From contig NZ_CP034550.1 in the NCBI RefSeq assembly GCF_009498035.1, forward strand, positions 2,232,001 to 2,296,000: a DNA stretch of 64,000 nucleotides, given 5' to 3'. This document shows, piece by piece, positions 24,910 to 33,214 of this stretch (within the stretch, counting starts at the first letter, position 1; each line of letters begins with the position of its first letter). The notes under the pieces were generated by a model, which searched no databases, was not told the origin of the DNA, and saw nothing but the letters and a program-made list of their open reading frames with translations. The position numbers and the translations under genes were made by a program. This DNA is from Saccharothrix syringae. GTDB lineage: Bacteria; Actinomycetota; Actinomycetes; Mycobacteriales; Pseudonocardiaceae.

Positions 24910-26928
24910 ATGGCTGACGAGATGTTCGGTCCGTACCGGATCGGGCCGCTGATCGGGCGCGGCGGGATGGGCGAGGTCCACCGGGCGCACGACACCGCGC
25001 ACGACCGGGCGGTGGCGCTCAAGCGGCTCGCGCCCGCCTTCCACGACGACGCCGCGTTCCGGGCCCGCTTCCGCCGCGAGGCGCAGGTGGTCGCCCGGCT
25101 GCGCGAACCGCACGTCATCCCCATCCACGCCTACGGCGAGATCGACGGGCGCCTCTACCTCGACATGCGCCTGGTCGAGGGCGAGGACCTCAACGACCTG
25201 GTCGCGCGCGGGCCGCTGGAGCCGGAGCGGGCGGTGCGGATCGTGGAGCAGGTGGCGGGCGCCCTCGACGCCGCCCACGCCGACGGGCTCGTGCACCGCG
25301 ACGTGAAGCCGTCCAACGTGCTGGTCGCGCCGGGGGACTTCGTGTACCTGGTCGACTTCGGCATCGCCCGCAGCTCCTCGCCGGCCGCCACCGGCATCAC
25401 CGCGTCCGGCGAGGTCATCGGGACCGTCGACTACATGGCGCCCGAGCGGTTCGCCGACGGCCCGGTGGGCGCGGCGGCCGACACGTACGCGCTGGCCTGC
25501 GTGCTGTTCGCCTGCCTGACCGGGCGAAGGCCCTTCGAGGTCGACGGCACCGCCGCCCAGATCTACGCCCACCTCCAGGAACCGCCGCCGAAGGCCCGCG
25601 CCCTCAACCCGGCGGTGCCACCGGCCCTGGACCACGTGATCGCCCGCGGCATGGCCAAGGACCCGGCCGCCCGGCACGAGAGCGCGGGCGCCCTGGCCGC
25701 CGCCGCCCGCGCCGCGCTCGCCGCGGCACCCCCGCAGGGCGGGGCACCGAACCCGCCCGGCCCGGTCACGCCCGCGAACCCGGCCTCCGGACCGAACCCG
25801 GTTCCCGGCGCGGCGGCCTCCAGGCCAGTGGCTCCCGGGGCAGTGGCTCTTGGGGCAGTGGCTGGAGGGGCAGTGGCTGGAGGGGCAGGGGCTGGAGGGG
25901 CAGGGGCTGGAGGGGCAGGGGCTGGAGGGGCAGGGGCTGGAGGGGCAGGGGCTGGAGGGGCAGGGGCTGGAGGGGCAAGGGCTTCGGGGTCGGCGGCTTC
26001 GGGGTCGGCGGCGACTCCCGGATCCCCCTCAGCCCCCAGCCGGCTCCCCGCACCGACACCGGCACCGACCCACCCGGCACCGACACCGGCACCAACCCAC
26101 CCGGCACCAACCCACCCGGCACCAACCCACCCGGCACCAACCCACCCGGAACCCGCCACCCCGAGCGGCGGCACGCGGTTCCCCGCCCCGCCGAACAGGC
26201 GCCCGTCCCACCCCGCCTCACCAACCGCCCGCCGAGCCGCCATTGCCGCGGTGGCCGCCGCGGTGGTGGCGCTGACGGTCGTCGCCTACCTGGTGTTCGA
26301 CGGCAGGTCCGAGCTGATGACCGGCCAACCCGGCCCGGCCACGAGCACCGCCACCAGGACCACCGGCACCACAACCACCCGCTCGACCACCAAACCCCTC
26401 CCCACCTCGATCAGCATCGTCACCCCGACCACCACCGGCGTGAACCCCGGGGAACGGGCCCTGCTCGACGCCCTGCCCCAGGTCTACCGCGGCAACCCCT
26501 CCTGCACCCCGGAGCACGCCGACGGCCCGGGCGTCACCGCGAAGGTCGTCTGCACCGAGCCCAACGACACCTACGAGCGGGCCGTGCGGCCCACCCGCGC
26601 CGAGTTCCGCCTCTTCGCCGACCGCGCCGCCCAGGACGCCCACTTCCAGTCCGTGGTCACCGGCCGCGGCATCCCGCGCGACGACTCGCAGGGCGGCTGC
26701 CGGCCGAAGACGCAGCCGATCCACTACTCCTCGTACTGGCGCGACACCTCGGGCCCGCTCGACGGCGACTTCACCACCTGCTACCTGGACGGCGGCGTGG
26801 GCGTGCTGTGGTGGACCGACTCCCGCACCACCACGACCGGCACCTTCGCCACCGCGCCCGGCGCCGACAACGACACCCTCGACAAGCTGGACCTGTGGTG
26901 GAACACCATGGTCCTCAGCGCCATGTGA
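24910..26928 (+). CDS. receptor-type serine/threonine protein kinase (Pkn family)
   Basis: 672 residues. The cytosolic kinase domain (about 8-270) has [12 protein letters not shown], the VALK lysine, [16 protein letters not shown] and APERF. Then comes a long low-complexity linker made of AGGAG and HPAPT repeats, about 150 residues, encoded by 15-bp tandem repeats. One transmembrane helix follows (about 440-462, [19 protein letters not shown]). The extracellular part is a Thr-rich stalk and a sensor domain of about 160 residues with four cysteines (SCTPEH, VVCTEP, GGCRPK, TTCYLD), which could form two disulfides. It probably senses an envelope signal. The divergent lipoprotein could be a partner, but only position suggests it. 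Confidence 0.9.
   Translation: MADEMFGPYRIGPLIGRGGMGEVHRAHDTAHDRAVALKRLAPAFHDDAAFRARFRREAQVVARLREPHVIPIHAYGEIDGRLYLDMRLVEGEDLNDLVARGPLEPERAVRIVEQVAGALDAAHADGLVHRDVKPSNVLVAPGDFVYLVDFGIARSSSPAATGITASGEVIGTVDYMAPERFADGPVGAAADTYALACVLFACLTGRRPFEVDGTAAQIYAHLQEPPPKARALNPAVPPALDHVIARGMAKDPAARHESAGALAAAARAALAAAPPQGGAPNPPGPVTPANPASGPNPVPGAAASRPVAPGAVALGAVAGGAVAGGAGAGGAGAGGAGAGGAGAGGAGAGGAGAGGARASGSAASGSAATPGSPSAPSRLPAPTPAPTHPAPTPAPTHPAPTHPAPTHPAPTHPEPATPSGGTRFPAPPNRRPSHPASPTARRAAIAAVAAAVVALTVVAYLVFDGRSELMTGQPGPATSTATRTTGTTTTRSTTKPLPTSISIVTPTTTGVNPGERALLDALPQVYRGNPSCTPEHADGPGVTAKVVCTEPNDTYERAVRPTRAEFRLFADRAAQDAHFQSVVTGRGIPRDDSQGGCRPKTQPIHYSSYWRDTSGPLDGDFTTCYLDGGVGVLWWTDSRTTTTGTFATAPGADNDTLDKLDLWWNTMVLSAM
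25845..25985 (+). repeat. 15-bp tandem repeat in kinase linker
   Basis: Eight to nine copies of GCTGGAGGGGCAGGG, in frame and encoding GAGGA, are almost identical in DNA. The number of copies probably varies between strains. Confidence 0.9.
26046..26150 (+). repeat. second 15-bp tandem repeat in kinase linker
   Basis: Repeats of ACCCACCCGGCACCA (with GACACCGGCACC variants) encode Thr-His-Pro-Ala-Pro units next to the GAGGA repeat. Confidence 0.8.
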
Positions 26929-26931
26929 CGG

Positions 26932-27855
26932 TCAGCGGTCAGCGGACGGGGTGCCGGTGCGCAGCAGGAAGACCACGACCTCGAAGGGCAGGTTCTCCTC
27001 GACGGCCTGGTCGACGTAGTGCAGCACGCGCCGGGCCTCCCGGCCCAGCGGCTCGGGCGCCCCGTCCGGCGCGTCGGTCATGGCCTCCATCGCGGCCATC
27101 CGGGCGGTCCACCTGGCCGCGCGCACGGCGTTGCGCAGCCGCTTGACCGCCTCCACCGGCGGGTTCCCGGCGGAGGCCAGCACCACGTCGAGCGCCTTGC
27201 GGACCGCGGGGTCGTCGGCGACGACCTGCTGGCGGCCGACCCAGTCGCCGACGCGGCGGTCCACCGGCCTGCGGCGCGGCCGCCCGACCGGCTCCACCTG
27301 CACCGGCTCGGCACCGGGGATCAGCAGGTCGTCCAGCACGTCCTGGCGCTGCCGCCCCTTGGCGCGGGCCATGGCCACGGCGTCGCGGCCGCTGCCGCGC
27401 GCCCGGGCGCGCACGTCCTGGCGGGCCCGCCGGCCCTCGGCGCCGAGGGGCCGGTGCTCGCGCGGCCGGTTGACCCGCTCGTTGCGGCGGCTGATCGCCC
27501 ACCACCGCTCCATGGTCATGCCCGGCACGGGAGGGGGCAGCGGGTCGGTGGCGCTGTCGCCGTCGTGGTCGGCGAACCACCACCGCAGCCGGTCCTTGAG
27601 GAACGCGTGGGGGGCCTGCCGGTCGCTCTTGCGGCGCTGGAGCCTGCCGTCGGGGGTCAGGTCCACCGCGCGCAGCACGGCGTCGACGCACCAGCCGCGG
27701 TCGAACCAGCGGCGCAGCACCGAGGTGACCCCGGCGCGGTCGGCGTCGGGCCACTGGGCGCGCAGGCACAGCGACGCCACGGCGGCGGCGACCTCGGCGT
27801 CGCTCTCGGGCACCACGCGCCCGGGCCACTGCCGCGGGTCGATCGTCGCGTGCAT
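26932..27855 (-). CDS. hypothetical basic protein
   Basis: 307 residues from an ATG at 27855 with AAGGGGG upstream; the longer frame from 27903 is less likely. It is rich in Arg and Trp and largely helical, with a conserved-looking middle (DLTPDGRLQRRKSDRQAPHA, then FLKDRLRWWFADHDGD) and a C-terminal helix pair (ALDVVLASAGNPPVEAVKRL). The basic charge and helices suggest nucleic acid binding, but I recognise no family. It converges on the kinase gene with only a 3-bp gap and no terminator, and it is divergent from the small regulator at 27985. Confidence 0.6.
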   Translation of the reverse strand: MHATIDPRQWPGRVVPESDAEVAAAVASLCLRAQWPDADRAGVTSVLRRWFDRGWCVDAVLRAVDLTPDGRLQRRKSDRQAPHAFLKDRLRWWFADHDGDSATDPLPPPVPGMTMERWWAISRRNERVNRPREHRPLGAEGRRARQDVRARARGSGRDAVAMARAKGRQRQDVLDDLLIPGAEPVQVEPVGRPRRRPVDRRVGDWVGRQQVVADDPAVRKALDVVLASAGNPPVEAVKRLRNAVRAARWTARMAAMEAMTDAPDGAPEPLGREARRVLHYVDQAVEENLPFEVVVFLLRTGTPSADR

Positions 27856-27970
27856 CGCCTGCCCCCTTCGCCGGACGGTCCTGCTCGGGAACCGAGCGCA
27901 CATGATCCCAGAGCCGTCCGCCCGCTCCGACGAGGGCGTAAAGAACTTCCCTATCGATCCTCAACTGCCG

Positions 27971-27985
27971 TACAGTCCGGTCCGA
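27971..27985 (+). promoter_or_regulatory. -10 element of a probable leaderless promoter
   Basis: TACAGT at 27971-27976 ends eight bases before the ATG at 27985. The transcript would thus begin at or within two bases of the start codon, and no ribosome site precedes the ATG. Leaderless genes are common in actinomycetes. Confidence 0.45.
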
Positions 27986-28437
27986 TGAGTAACGAAATGT
28001 ACTCGGTCGAGCAGGTCGCCGACCGGCTGGGCCTGCACGTGCGCACCGTGCGCGGGTACATCCGGTCCGGTCGCCTCAAGGCCGTGCGGATCGGTAAGCA
28101 GTACCGGGTCGCCAGGGCCGACCTCGACGAGCTGACCGGTCGGCCACCGGTCCCGGCCGCCGGCGGTCCGCTGGTGGAGGTGTCGAGCATCGTGCAGGTC
28201 GACGGGGTGGACCGGCTCGCCGCCGACCGGCTGAGCACGCTCGTGGTGGCCGGGGTGAACGCGGGCCACGACCCGGCGGCGCCGCCGCTGCGCGTCCAGA
28301 CCGTCTACGACGAGGAGCGACGGCGCATGAAGGTCGTGCTGCTGGGCGGCCCGGCGGAGACGGCGGAGGTGCTGCGGGTGCTCGACGCCGTGCTGAACGG
28401 CGACAACGGGTTGCTGGGGGAGGGGAGTCGTGGCTGA
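27985..28437 (+). CDS. excisionase/MerR-type HTH regulator with C-terminal domain
   Basis: 150 residues. The N-terminus is a helix-turn-helix of the HTH_17/excisionase type (MYSVEQVADRLGLHVRTVRG, YIRSGRLKAVRIGKQYRVAR), as found in stand-alone transcriptional regulators. The remaining 80 residues form an alpha/beta domain (LVEVSSIVQVDGVDRLAADR, MKVVLLGGPAETAEVLRVLD) that could bind a ligand. The start is set by the -10 element eight bases upstream and by alignment of the HTH with the N-terminus. It overlaps the DUF4180 gene by 8 bp, so the two are one operon; this is a recurrent pairing in actinobacteria. Confidence 0.8.
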   Translation: MSNEMYSVEQVADRLGLHVRTVRGYIRSGRLKAVRIGKQYRVARADLDELTGRPPVPAAGGPLVEVSSIVQVDGVDRLAADRLSTLVVAGVNAGHDPAAPPLRVQTVYDEERRRMKVVLLGGPAETAEVLRVLDAVLNGDNGLLGEGSRG

Positions 28438-28804
28438 CGAGCTGGAGGAGCGGGCCGGGGTGACCGTGCTGGTGTGCGACCCGGGCGGGCCGCCGCTGAC
28501 CACCGGGGCGGACCTGGTCGACCTGGTCGGCGCGGTCTTCCTCGGCGCGGAGGCGGTGGCGGTGCCCGCGAGCCGGTTGGGCGACGACTTCTTCGCCCTG
28601 CGCACCGGGATCGCCGGCGAGGTGATGCAGAAGTTCGTCAACTACCGGCTGCGCCTGGTCGTCGTCGGCGACATCTCCGGGCACCTGGAGGCCAGCTCCG
28701 CGCTGCGCGCCCTGGTCCGGGAGTCCAACCGGGGCGAGCACGTGTGGTTCCTCCCCGACCTCGACGCGCTCGACGCCCGGCTGCGGGCGGGCCGGGCGGT
28801 GTGA
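28430..28804 (+). CDS. DUF4180-family protein
   Basis: 124 residues from a GTG inside the end of the regulator gene. Its fold should be alpha/beta. The pattern GADLVDLVGAVFLGAEAVAV, FFALRTGIAGEVMQKFVNYR and LVVVGDISGHLEASSALRAL matches the DUF4180 family, whose function is unknown but which usually follows an HTH regulator. The distal strand-loop (RGEHVWFLPDLDAL) is also typical. There is no membrane segment or signal peptide. It is probably controlled with, or acts with, the upstream HTH protein. Confidence 0.78.
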   Translation: MADELEERAGVTVLVCDPGGPPLTTGADLVDLVGAVFLGAEAVAVPASRLGDDFFALRTGIAGEVMQKFVNYRLRLVVVGDISGHLEASSALRALVRESNRGEHVWFLPDLDALDARLRAGRAV

Positions 28805-28822
28805 CGCGCCCGGCCCGCCCGC
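28783..28822. terminator. perfect 15-bp hairpin spanning the DUF4180 stop codon
   Basis: 28783-28797 pairs perfectly with 28808-28822; the 10-nt loop holds the TGA stop. It lies between convergent genes and can end both transcripts. Confidence 0.7.
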
Positions 28823-29485
28823 TCAGGCCCGGTCGTGCCAGCTCGGCTCCCGGGCGATCAGCTCGTCCCAGGTCGGCCAGCCGCGCCCGGTGGCCTGCCG
28901 CACCAGCTCGCCCGGGAAGGTGAAGGGCGGCGCCTTGTGCGGCTTCTCCAGCGCCTGGGCCACGATCGCGTCCCGGATGCCGGGCCCCACGCCCAGGCGC
29001 GGCAGCACGGCGTGGACGCGCTCGGCGTACCCGGGCGGCAGCGGGTGCTTCGGGCTCGGCGCCAGGTCGTAGCCCGCGCCCGCGGTCACCAGGGCGATCT
29101 CCGGCCGCTTGCGGGCGGCGACCTCGACGCACAGGTGCAGGGCGATCGCGTCCCAGACGACCTCCACCCGGTCGGCCGCCACGCCCCGCCCGGTCAGGAA
29201 CCGCGCGGCGAGGTCGGCGCCGTCGAGGTCGAAGGACTGGTCGCCGTCGCCCTCGGCGCTGAGCCCGGCGTCGTGCAGCACGCACCCGAGGAACAGCAGT
29301 TCGTCGTCGTAGTCGAGGTCCGGTCGCAGGCCGCGCCGCTCGCCGACGAAGCGGCCGTAGAGGTAGGTGCGCATGCTGTGGTTGAAGATGTCCGGCTGCT
29401 CGATGTCGCGGGCGAAGCGCATCGCGGCGAGAGCCGTCGCGGTGCGGGGGAACGGCAGGTCGCCGTACTCGTCCAAGGTGGTCAC
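28823..29485 (-). CDS. HD-domain phosphohydrolase-like protein
   Basis: 220 residues from a GTG at 29485 in a GTGA overlap with the upstream membrane gene. HSMRTYLYGRF gives the first metal-binding His, and the CVLHDAGLSAEGD motif is the HD pair. This is the pattern of the HD family that includes cyanamide hydratase-like proteins. ALHLCVEVAARKRPEIALV supplies a further His. Proteins of this group hydrolyse small molecules or nucleotides, and the substrate here is unknown. It is the last gene of the three-gene membrane/HD operon downstream of the MarR regulator. Confidence 0.8.
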   Translation of the reverse strand: MTTLDEYGDLPFPRTATALAAMRFARDIEQPDIFNHSMRTYLYGRFVGERRGLRPDLDYDDELLFLGCVLHDAGLSAEGDGDQSFDLDGADLAARFLTGRGVAADRVEVVWDAIALHLCVEVAARKRPEIALVTAGAGYDLAPSPKHPLPPGYAERVHAVLPRLGVGPGIRDAIVAQALEKPHKAPPFTFPGELVRQATGRGWPTWDELIAREPSWHDRA

Positions 29486-29733
29486 CCTTCGTGCGTCGAC
29501 GGGATCCGGTGGCGTCGGAGGGCGAGCAGCCCGCCGACGCCGGGGATGAACGCGCGCCACCGGGCGCCCGGCGCGGGCAGCGCGAACGCGAAGCCGATGA
29601 CGGCGACGTAGGCCAGGCCGTGCACCGGACCGCCGACCGACGTGACGAGTCCGTTGTGGACGGTCACGAGGTTGACCAGCAGCACGGCCAGCGAGCCGGC
29701 CTCCGCGGCGGCCGCGACGCGCAGCGCGGTCAC
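29482..29733 (-). CDS. small DUF3817-like membrane protein
   Basis: 83 residues, GTG start in the overlap with the preceding gene. It has two hydrophobic helices (AGSLAVLLVNLVTVHNG and VHGLAYVAVIGFAFAL) and a short third near the end. Length and pattern (GxVHGxxY in the second helix) fit the DUF3817 family of actinobacterial integral membrane proteins, function unknown. Both ends overlap neighbours by four bases, so translation is coupled through the whole operon. Confidence 0.7.
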   Translation of the reverse strand: MTALRVAAAAEAGSLAVLLVNLVTVHNGLVTSVGGPVHGLAYVAVIGFAFALPAPGARWRAFIPGVGGLLALRRHRIPSTHEG

Positions 29734-30176
29734 GCCTCCACCGACCCCGGCCGGACGACCATCAGCACGACCACGGCGACCCACAGCAGGTTGTAGGCGC
29801 CCGCGAACGCGGAGAGCGCCCGCAGCCGGCGCCCGTCGTCGGGGCGGGCGAGCGCGTCGCGCTGCCGCGGGTGGACCTGGGTGGCGAGCAGCAGGCCCGC
29901 CGCGGCGGTGAGCACCACGGCGACGGTGATCCACACCTCGCCCACCCGGCCCTGGACGACGGCCAGCGCGAGGCCGACCAGGGGCACCAGGATGCCGAAC
30001 GCGGCGTAGCCGCCGGTGATGCGGTGCAGCGCGGCGGCGACGGCCCGGTTGCGCTGCGACCCCTCCGGCGCGGGGACGACCGGCGCGTAGCGGGGGAACA
30101 GGCTCGCGGCGACCGCGGAGCCGCCGACGAACACGATGCCGGCGACCACGTGGATCGACAGCAGGACGTGGTCCAT
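29730..30176 (-). CDS. four-helix membrane protein (DUF2269-like)
   Basis: 148 residues from an ATG preceded by GGAGGTTCC. Four predicted transmembrane helices: HVVAGIVFVGGSAVAASLF, AAFGILVPLVGLALAVVQG, VWITVAVVLTAAAGLLLATQ and NLLWVAVVVLMVV. A His in the first helix (SIHVVAG) and one before the second (LHRITGGY) resemble haem-type or copper-type membrane proteins of the DUF2269 kind, but this is only a resemblance. It is the first gene of the membrane/HD operon. The large inverted repeat at 30184-30238 lies directly in front of its ribosome site, so expression is very likely controlled there by the adjacent MarR protein. Confidence 0.72.
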   Translation of the reverse strand: MDHVLLSIHVVAGIVFVGGSAVAASLFPRYAPVVPAPEGSQRNRAVAAALHRITGGYAAFGILVPLVGLALAVVQGRVGEVWITVAVVLTAAAGLLLATQVHPRQRDALARPDDGRRLRALSAFAGAYNLLWVAVVVLMVVRPGSVEA

Positions 30177-30183
30177 GGAACCT

Positions 30184-30238
30184 CCAACCTTCAGGTTGCC
30201 TGAAGCGTAGCCCATGCTTCAGTCAACCTGAAGGTTGG
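30184..30238. promoter_or_regulatory. long inverted-repeat operator between marR-like gene and membrane operon
   Basis: Two 23-bp arms (30184-30206 and 30216-30238) match with one mismatch around a 9-nt centre. Each arm contains a smaller dyad (AACCT-tc-AGGTT and AACCT-ga-AGGTT). The repeat fills nearly the whole 71-bp gap and abuts the ribosome site of the membrane gene. It suits binding of two MarR dimers; as RNA it could also fold to a terminator or a ribosome-site-blocking hairpin. Confidence 0.7.
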
Positions 30239-30247
30239 TCCGCGGGA

Positions 30248-30682
30248 TCAGCCCGTGAACGCCGCGCGCACCGCCGCGCCGAACCTCTGGTGAACGGGGT
30301 CGGCGCCCGACCCGAACAGCCGCTCGTCCACCTCGGCCACCACCTGCCGGGCCGCCTGGAGCAGCCGCGCGCCCTCGGGCGTCAGCTCGATCGTCGACGC
30401 GGACCCCGGCCGCGCGTTCAGGTCCCGCACCAGCCCGGCGGCCACGAGCGCCTTCACCGCGCCGTGCACGGACTGCACCGAGATCCCGGACATCCGGGCC
30501 AGGTCGCTGAACGAGGCACCCGGCACCCCGCCGATGTGCCCGAGCAGCCCCAGCCTGCTCACCGTCAGGTCCAGCGGGGCGAGGGCGGCGCCGAGCTCGG
30601 CCTCCACCCGGCGGGCCACCGTCAGCACGAGGACGGAGGTGCTGGTCAGGGGCGGTCGGGTCGGGTCGTCCTCGGCGGTCAC
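30248..30682 (-). CDS. MarR-family transcriptional regulator
   Basis: 144 residues from a GTG at 30682. The order is a helical dimerisation part (TSVLVLTVARRVEAELGAAL), winged HTH (GASFSDLARMSGISVQSVHG, then AVKALVAAGLVRDL) and a wing (RPGSASTIELTPEGARLL), then a C-terminal helix. This is the standard MarR layout. It lies upstream of, and in the same direction as, the membrane/HD operon, separated from it by the inverted-repeat operator. It probably represses that operon and may respond to a phenolic or oxidative signal; the ligand cannot be read from the sequence. Confidence 0.87.
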   Translation of the reverse strand: MTAEDDPTRPPLTSTSVLVLTVARRVEAELGAALAPLDLTVSRLGLLGHIGGVPGASFSDLARMSGISVQSVHGAVKALVAAGLVRDLNARPGSASTIELTPEGARLLQAARQVVAEVDERLFGSGADPVHQRFGAAVRAAFTG

Positions 30683-30827
30683 GGCCCCAGTTTCCCGCAC
30701 CGGTGCGGCCGACGCCCCACGGGCTGACCAGCACGTCGCCCTTTTCGGCGCCGGGATCGGCGATCGGGCCGGCCGGCATCGCGGCGTCCTCCCGACGGTT
30801 CCGCACCCGGGGCGTAGGTTCGCCACC

Positions 30828-31820
30828 ATGCGCGTGCTCTTCGTCGCCCTGGGCTCCGTGGGCCACACCTACCCGCTCATCCCCCTCGCCACCGCCGCCC
30901 GGGACGCCGGTCACGAGGTCCACTTCGCCACCGGCGAGGAGGTCCACGCACCCCTCGCCGCGAACGGCCTGCGCCCCTTCCGCCCCGCCGACGTCTTCTA
31001 CGAGGTCTACGCCGAGGACCTGGCCCCGGAACTGGACCGGCTGCGCCCCGACCTCGTGGTCCACGAGTGGGGCGTCCCCGGGGCGGCGGTCGCCGCGCAC
31101 CGCGCCGGCATCCCCGGCCTCTGGCACGGTTTCGGCCGCATGGTCCCGAAGGGCATCGGCCTCGAACTCCCCACCGAGACCACCGGGGTCCCCGCGCTCC
31201 CGCACGTCGACATCTGCCCGCCCTCCCTCCAGGACCGCGACTTCCTGTCCTCGCAGGAGCGGGTCGAACTGCGCCCGGTCCCGTTCGCCGAACCGGCGGG
31301 ACCACCGGTGCGCCGCACCTCGCGCCCCCTGGTGCACCTGACCCTGGGCACCGCGTTCGGCACCCCGGAGCTGCTGACCGCCGCGATCACCGGACTGGCG
31401 GCGCTCGACGTGGACGTGGTGGTCGCCACCGGCCGCGTGCGCCCGGACCTGCTCACCGCCGTCCCCGACCACGTCGACGTGCGCCGCTGGGTGCCGCAGG
31501 CGCACCTGCTGCCGCACGTCGACCTGGTCGTCCACCACGGCGGCAGCGGCACCACCCTCGGCGCGCTCGCCTTCGGCGTCCCCCAGCTCCTCCTGCCCCA
31601 GGGGGCCGACCAGTTCGCCAACGCCGACGCCGTCAGCGCGGCCGGCGCGGGCCTGCGCCTGCTCCCCGGTGAACAGGACGCGGGGGCCGTCGCCGAGCAC
31701 GCCCGCAGGCTGCTGGCGGCCGACGGCGACCACCGCGACGCCGCCCGGGGGATCGCCGAGGAGATCGCCCGCATGCCCTCCCCGGACGACGTCGCCCGCC
31801 GGCTCCCGGAATACGCCTGA
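30828..31820 (+). CDS. short GT1-family (MGT-like) glycosyltransferase
   Basis: 330 residues, clearly shorter than the 380-420 usual for the family. The N-domain starts MRVLFVALGSVGHTYPLIPL, the typical GHxxP acceptor-side signature. The C-domain has LTLGTAFGTPELL, the VRRWVPQAHLLPHVDLVVHH loop and GGSGTTLGALAFGVPQLLLP with QGADQFANA, the donor-binding PSPG-like block. The missing part is in the N-domain loops. Such enzymes glycosylate macrolides, polyenes and other natural products, or inactivate foreign antibiotics. It is single, divergent from the MarR gene, with no sugar-biosynthesis genes beside it; a detoxification role is as likely as biosynthesis. Confidence 0.85.
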   Translation: MRVLFVALGSVGHTYPLIPLATAARDAGHEVHFATGEEVHAPLAANGLRPFRPADVFYEVYAEDLAPELDRLRPDLVVHEWGVPGAAVAAHRAGIPGLWHGFGRMVPKGIGLELPTETTGVPALPHVDICPPSLQDRDFLSSQERVELRPVPFAEPAGPPVRRTSRPLVHLTLGTAFGTPELLTAAITGLAALDVDVVVATGRVRPDLLTAVPDHVDVRRWVPQAHLLPHVDLVVHHGGSGTTLGALAFGVPQLLLPQGADQFANADAVSAAGAGLRLLPGEQDAGAVAEHARRLLAADGDHRDAARGIAEEIARMPSPDDVARRLPEYA

Positions 31821-31851
31821 GCCGGCCCCGGCTCCCCACTAGGGTGCCGCC

Positions 31852-32940
31852 ATGCGAGCGATGACGGCGGCGGTCGTGGCCGTGGTGCTGGTCCTGTCGG
31901 GCACGACCCCGGCGGTGGCCGCGGCGGAGCAGCGGTGCCCCGACCTGGTGCCGCCGGGGCGGTCCGCGGACGACCCGGCCTGGTACGACTTCGTGATGAC
32001 CTACCGGTCCCGGTGCGCGGCCCAGGACAACCACGGGCACCCCTACCCGGACGTGACCGTGTCGACGCTGGTGGACGGCCGGGTGGACCTGTCGGTCACC
32101 ACGTCCACCGCCCTGGCCGGGGCGATCGGGTCGCTGAAGGTCGCGGGCAAGGAGTACGTCGACAGCGGCGGTCACGGGTCGGCGCTCCAGTACGCCTTCC
32201 ACGCGTGGCGGGACGGCGCCGGGCCGTCGGAGTGCTACAACCCGACCCAGGCGGGTGCGCGCGTGGACGACGACGGCGCCTACGCCCCGTTCCACGAGGC
32301 GAGCACGAGCAAGGTGCTGTCCGTGACCCGACCGGGCACCTCGTCGGTGCGGTACGTCTCGCAGCCCGCCATGTTCGTCACGCTCGACGACCCGCGCACC
32401 GGCCACGGCGGCTGTCGCGCGGCCGGGCACCAGGACCCGGTCGAGCCGTTCACCGCCGGGCTGTCCAGGGCGACCCTGACCGCGTCGGTCCACCTGGGAG
32501 CCGACAACGGCCTGCCCGGCCTGGAGAACGTCGTCAAGCTGGCCGCCGCGTACGACACGAACGACGTGCCCTACGACTGGTTCGACGGCCTGCTCATCGC
32601 GTACCTGCAGAAGGACTTCACCGCCGCGTACAGCTACGTCGACGGCCGGCTCGTCCCGCCGGCGGACGTCTACGCCCCGACGGCCCGCTGCACCGCCGCC
32701 GGCGACTACTGCCTGGGCCTGTACTTCCCGCCGCACGTCATGCCCGGGGCGTACTACTACCTGATGGACCGCCACACCCCGGGTGCGTTCGGCGAGCAGA
32801 CCACCCAGGTGACGTGGGAGGTCCGGGACGTGCCCGAACGCGGGCGGGTCTCCTACGAGGTGTACCTCGCGGTGGGCAACCGGGACCGGGTCGCCTGGAC
32901 GCTGGGCGAGCTGTCCCGCCGGTTGGCCCCCGCGCGGTAG
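31852..32940 (+). CDS. secreted protein, unknown family
   Basis: 362 residues from an ATG 31 bp after the glycosyltransferase. A signal peptide (MRAMTAAVVAVVLVLSGTTP, cleaved near AVAAA) predicts export. Six or more cysteines in the mature chain (RCPD, SRCAA, ECYN, GCRAA, RCTAA, YCLG) suggest disulfides. Motifs such as GGHGSALQYAFHAWRDGAGP and CLGLYFPPHVMPGAYYYLMD are distinctive, but I cannot name a family. No catalytic triad is evident. It could be co-transcribed with the glycosyltransferase, though the functions do not obviously link. Confidence 0.65.
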   Translation: MRAMTAAVVAVVLVLSGTTPAVAAAEQRCPDLVPPGRSADDPAWYDFVMTYRSRCAAQDNHGHPYPDVTVSTLVDGRVDLSVTTSTALAGAIGSLKVAGKEYVDSGGHGSALQYAFHAWRDGAGPSECYNPTQAGARVDDDGAYAPFHEASTSKVLSVTRPGTSSVRYVSQPAMFVTLDDPRTGHGGCRAAGHQDPVEPFTAGLSRATLTASVHLGADNGLPGLENVVKLAAAYDTNDVPYDWFDGLLIAYLQKDFTAAYSYVDGRLVPPADVYAPTARCTAAGDYCLGLYFPPHVMPGAYYYLMDRHTPGAFGEQTTQVTWEVRDVPERGRVSYEVYLAVGNRDRVAWTLGELSRRLAPAR

Positions 32941-33149
32941 GGCGGCCGGGCACGACCGGCGGCGGGTGGGGGAGTTCGCGGCGCGCGGGTCGCCACCGGG
33001 GCGCGCAGCCGCCTCCTCCGCACCCGCGACGCCCCCTCCGCCGGCGTCCCGCGCCAAAAAGCCGGCGATCGGGCATGGCGCCGGAGCGGTTCGCGGAGTA
33101 CAAATAGCCAACCCCCGCCAGCCGCCGCCCGACCTCGAACGACACCCGA

Positions 33150-33161
33150 GAGAGCGCTCTC
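33150..33161. promoter_or_regulatory. LacI-type operator GAGAGCGCTCTC
   Basis: A perfect 12-bp palindrome GAGAGCGCTCTC lies 53 bp before the beta-helix gene. The GAGCGCTC core is the known core of actinomycete LacI-type operators such as that of the cellobiose repressor CebR. A second GAGCGCTC core lies inside the gene start at 33244-33251. Confidence 0.55.
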
Positions 33162-33214
33162 GCGGCCGGCCCGGCGTGGGCATCGGGCGTCCCTACCCTC
33201 CCGAAGGCAGGTCA

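Noticed and set aside
26932..27855. Replication-initiator function for the basic hypothetical protein
   Set aside because: Only its basic, helical character suggested this; there is no origin-like repeat or recognised Rep motif.
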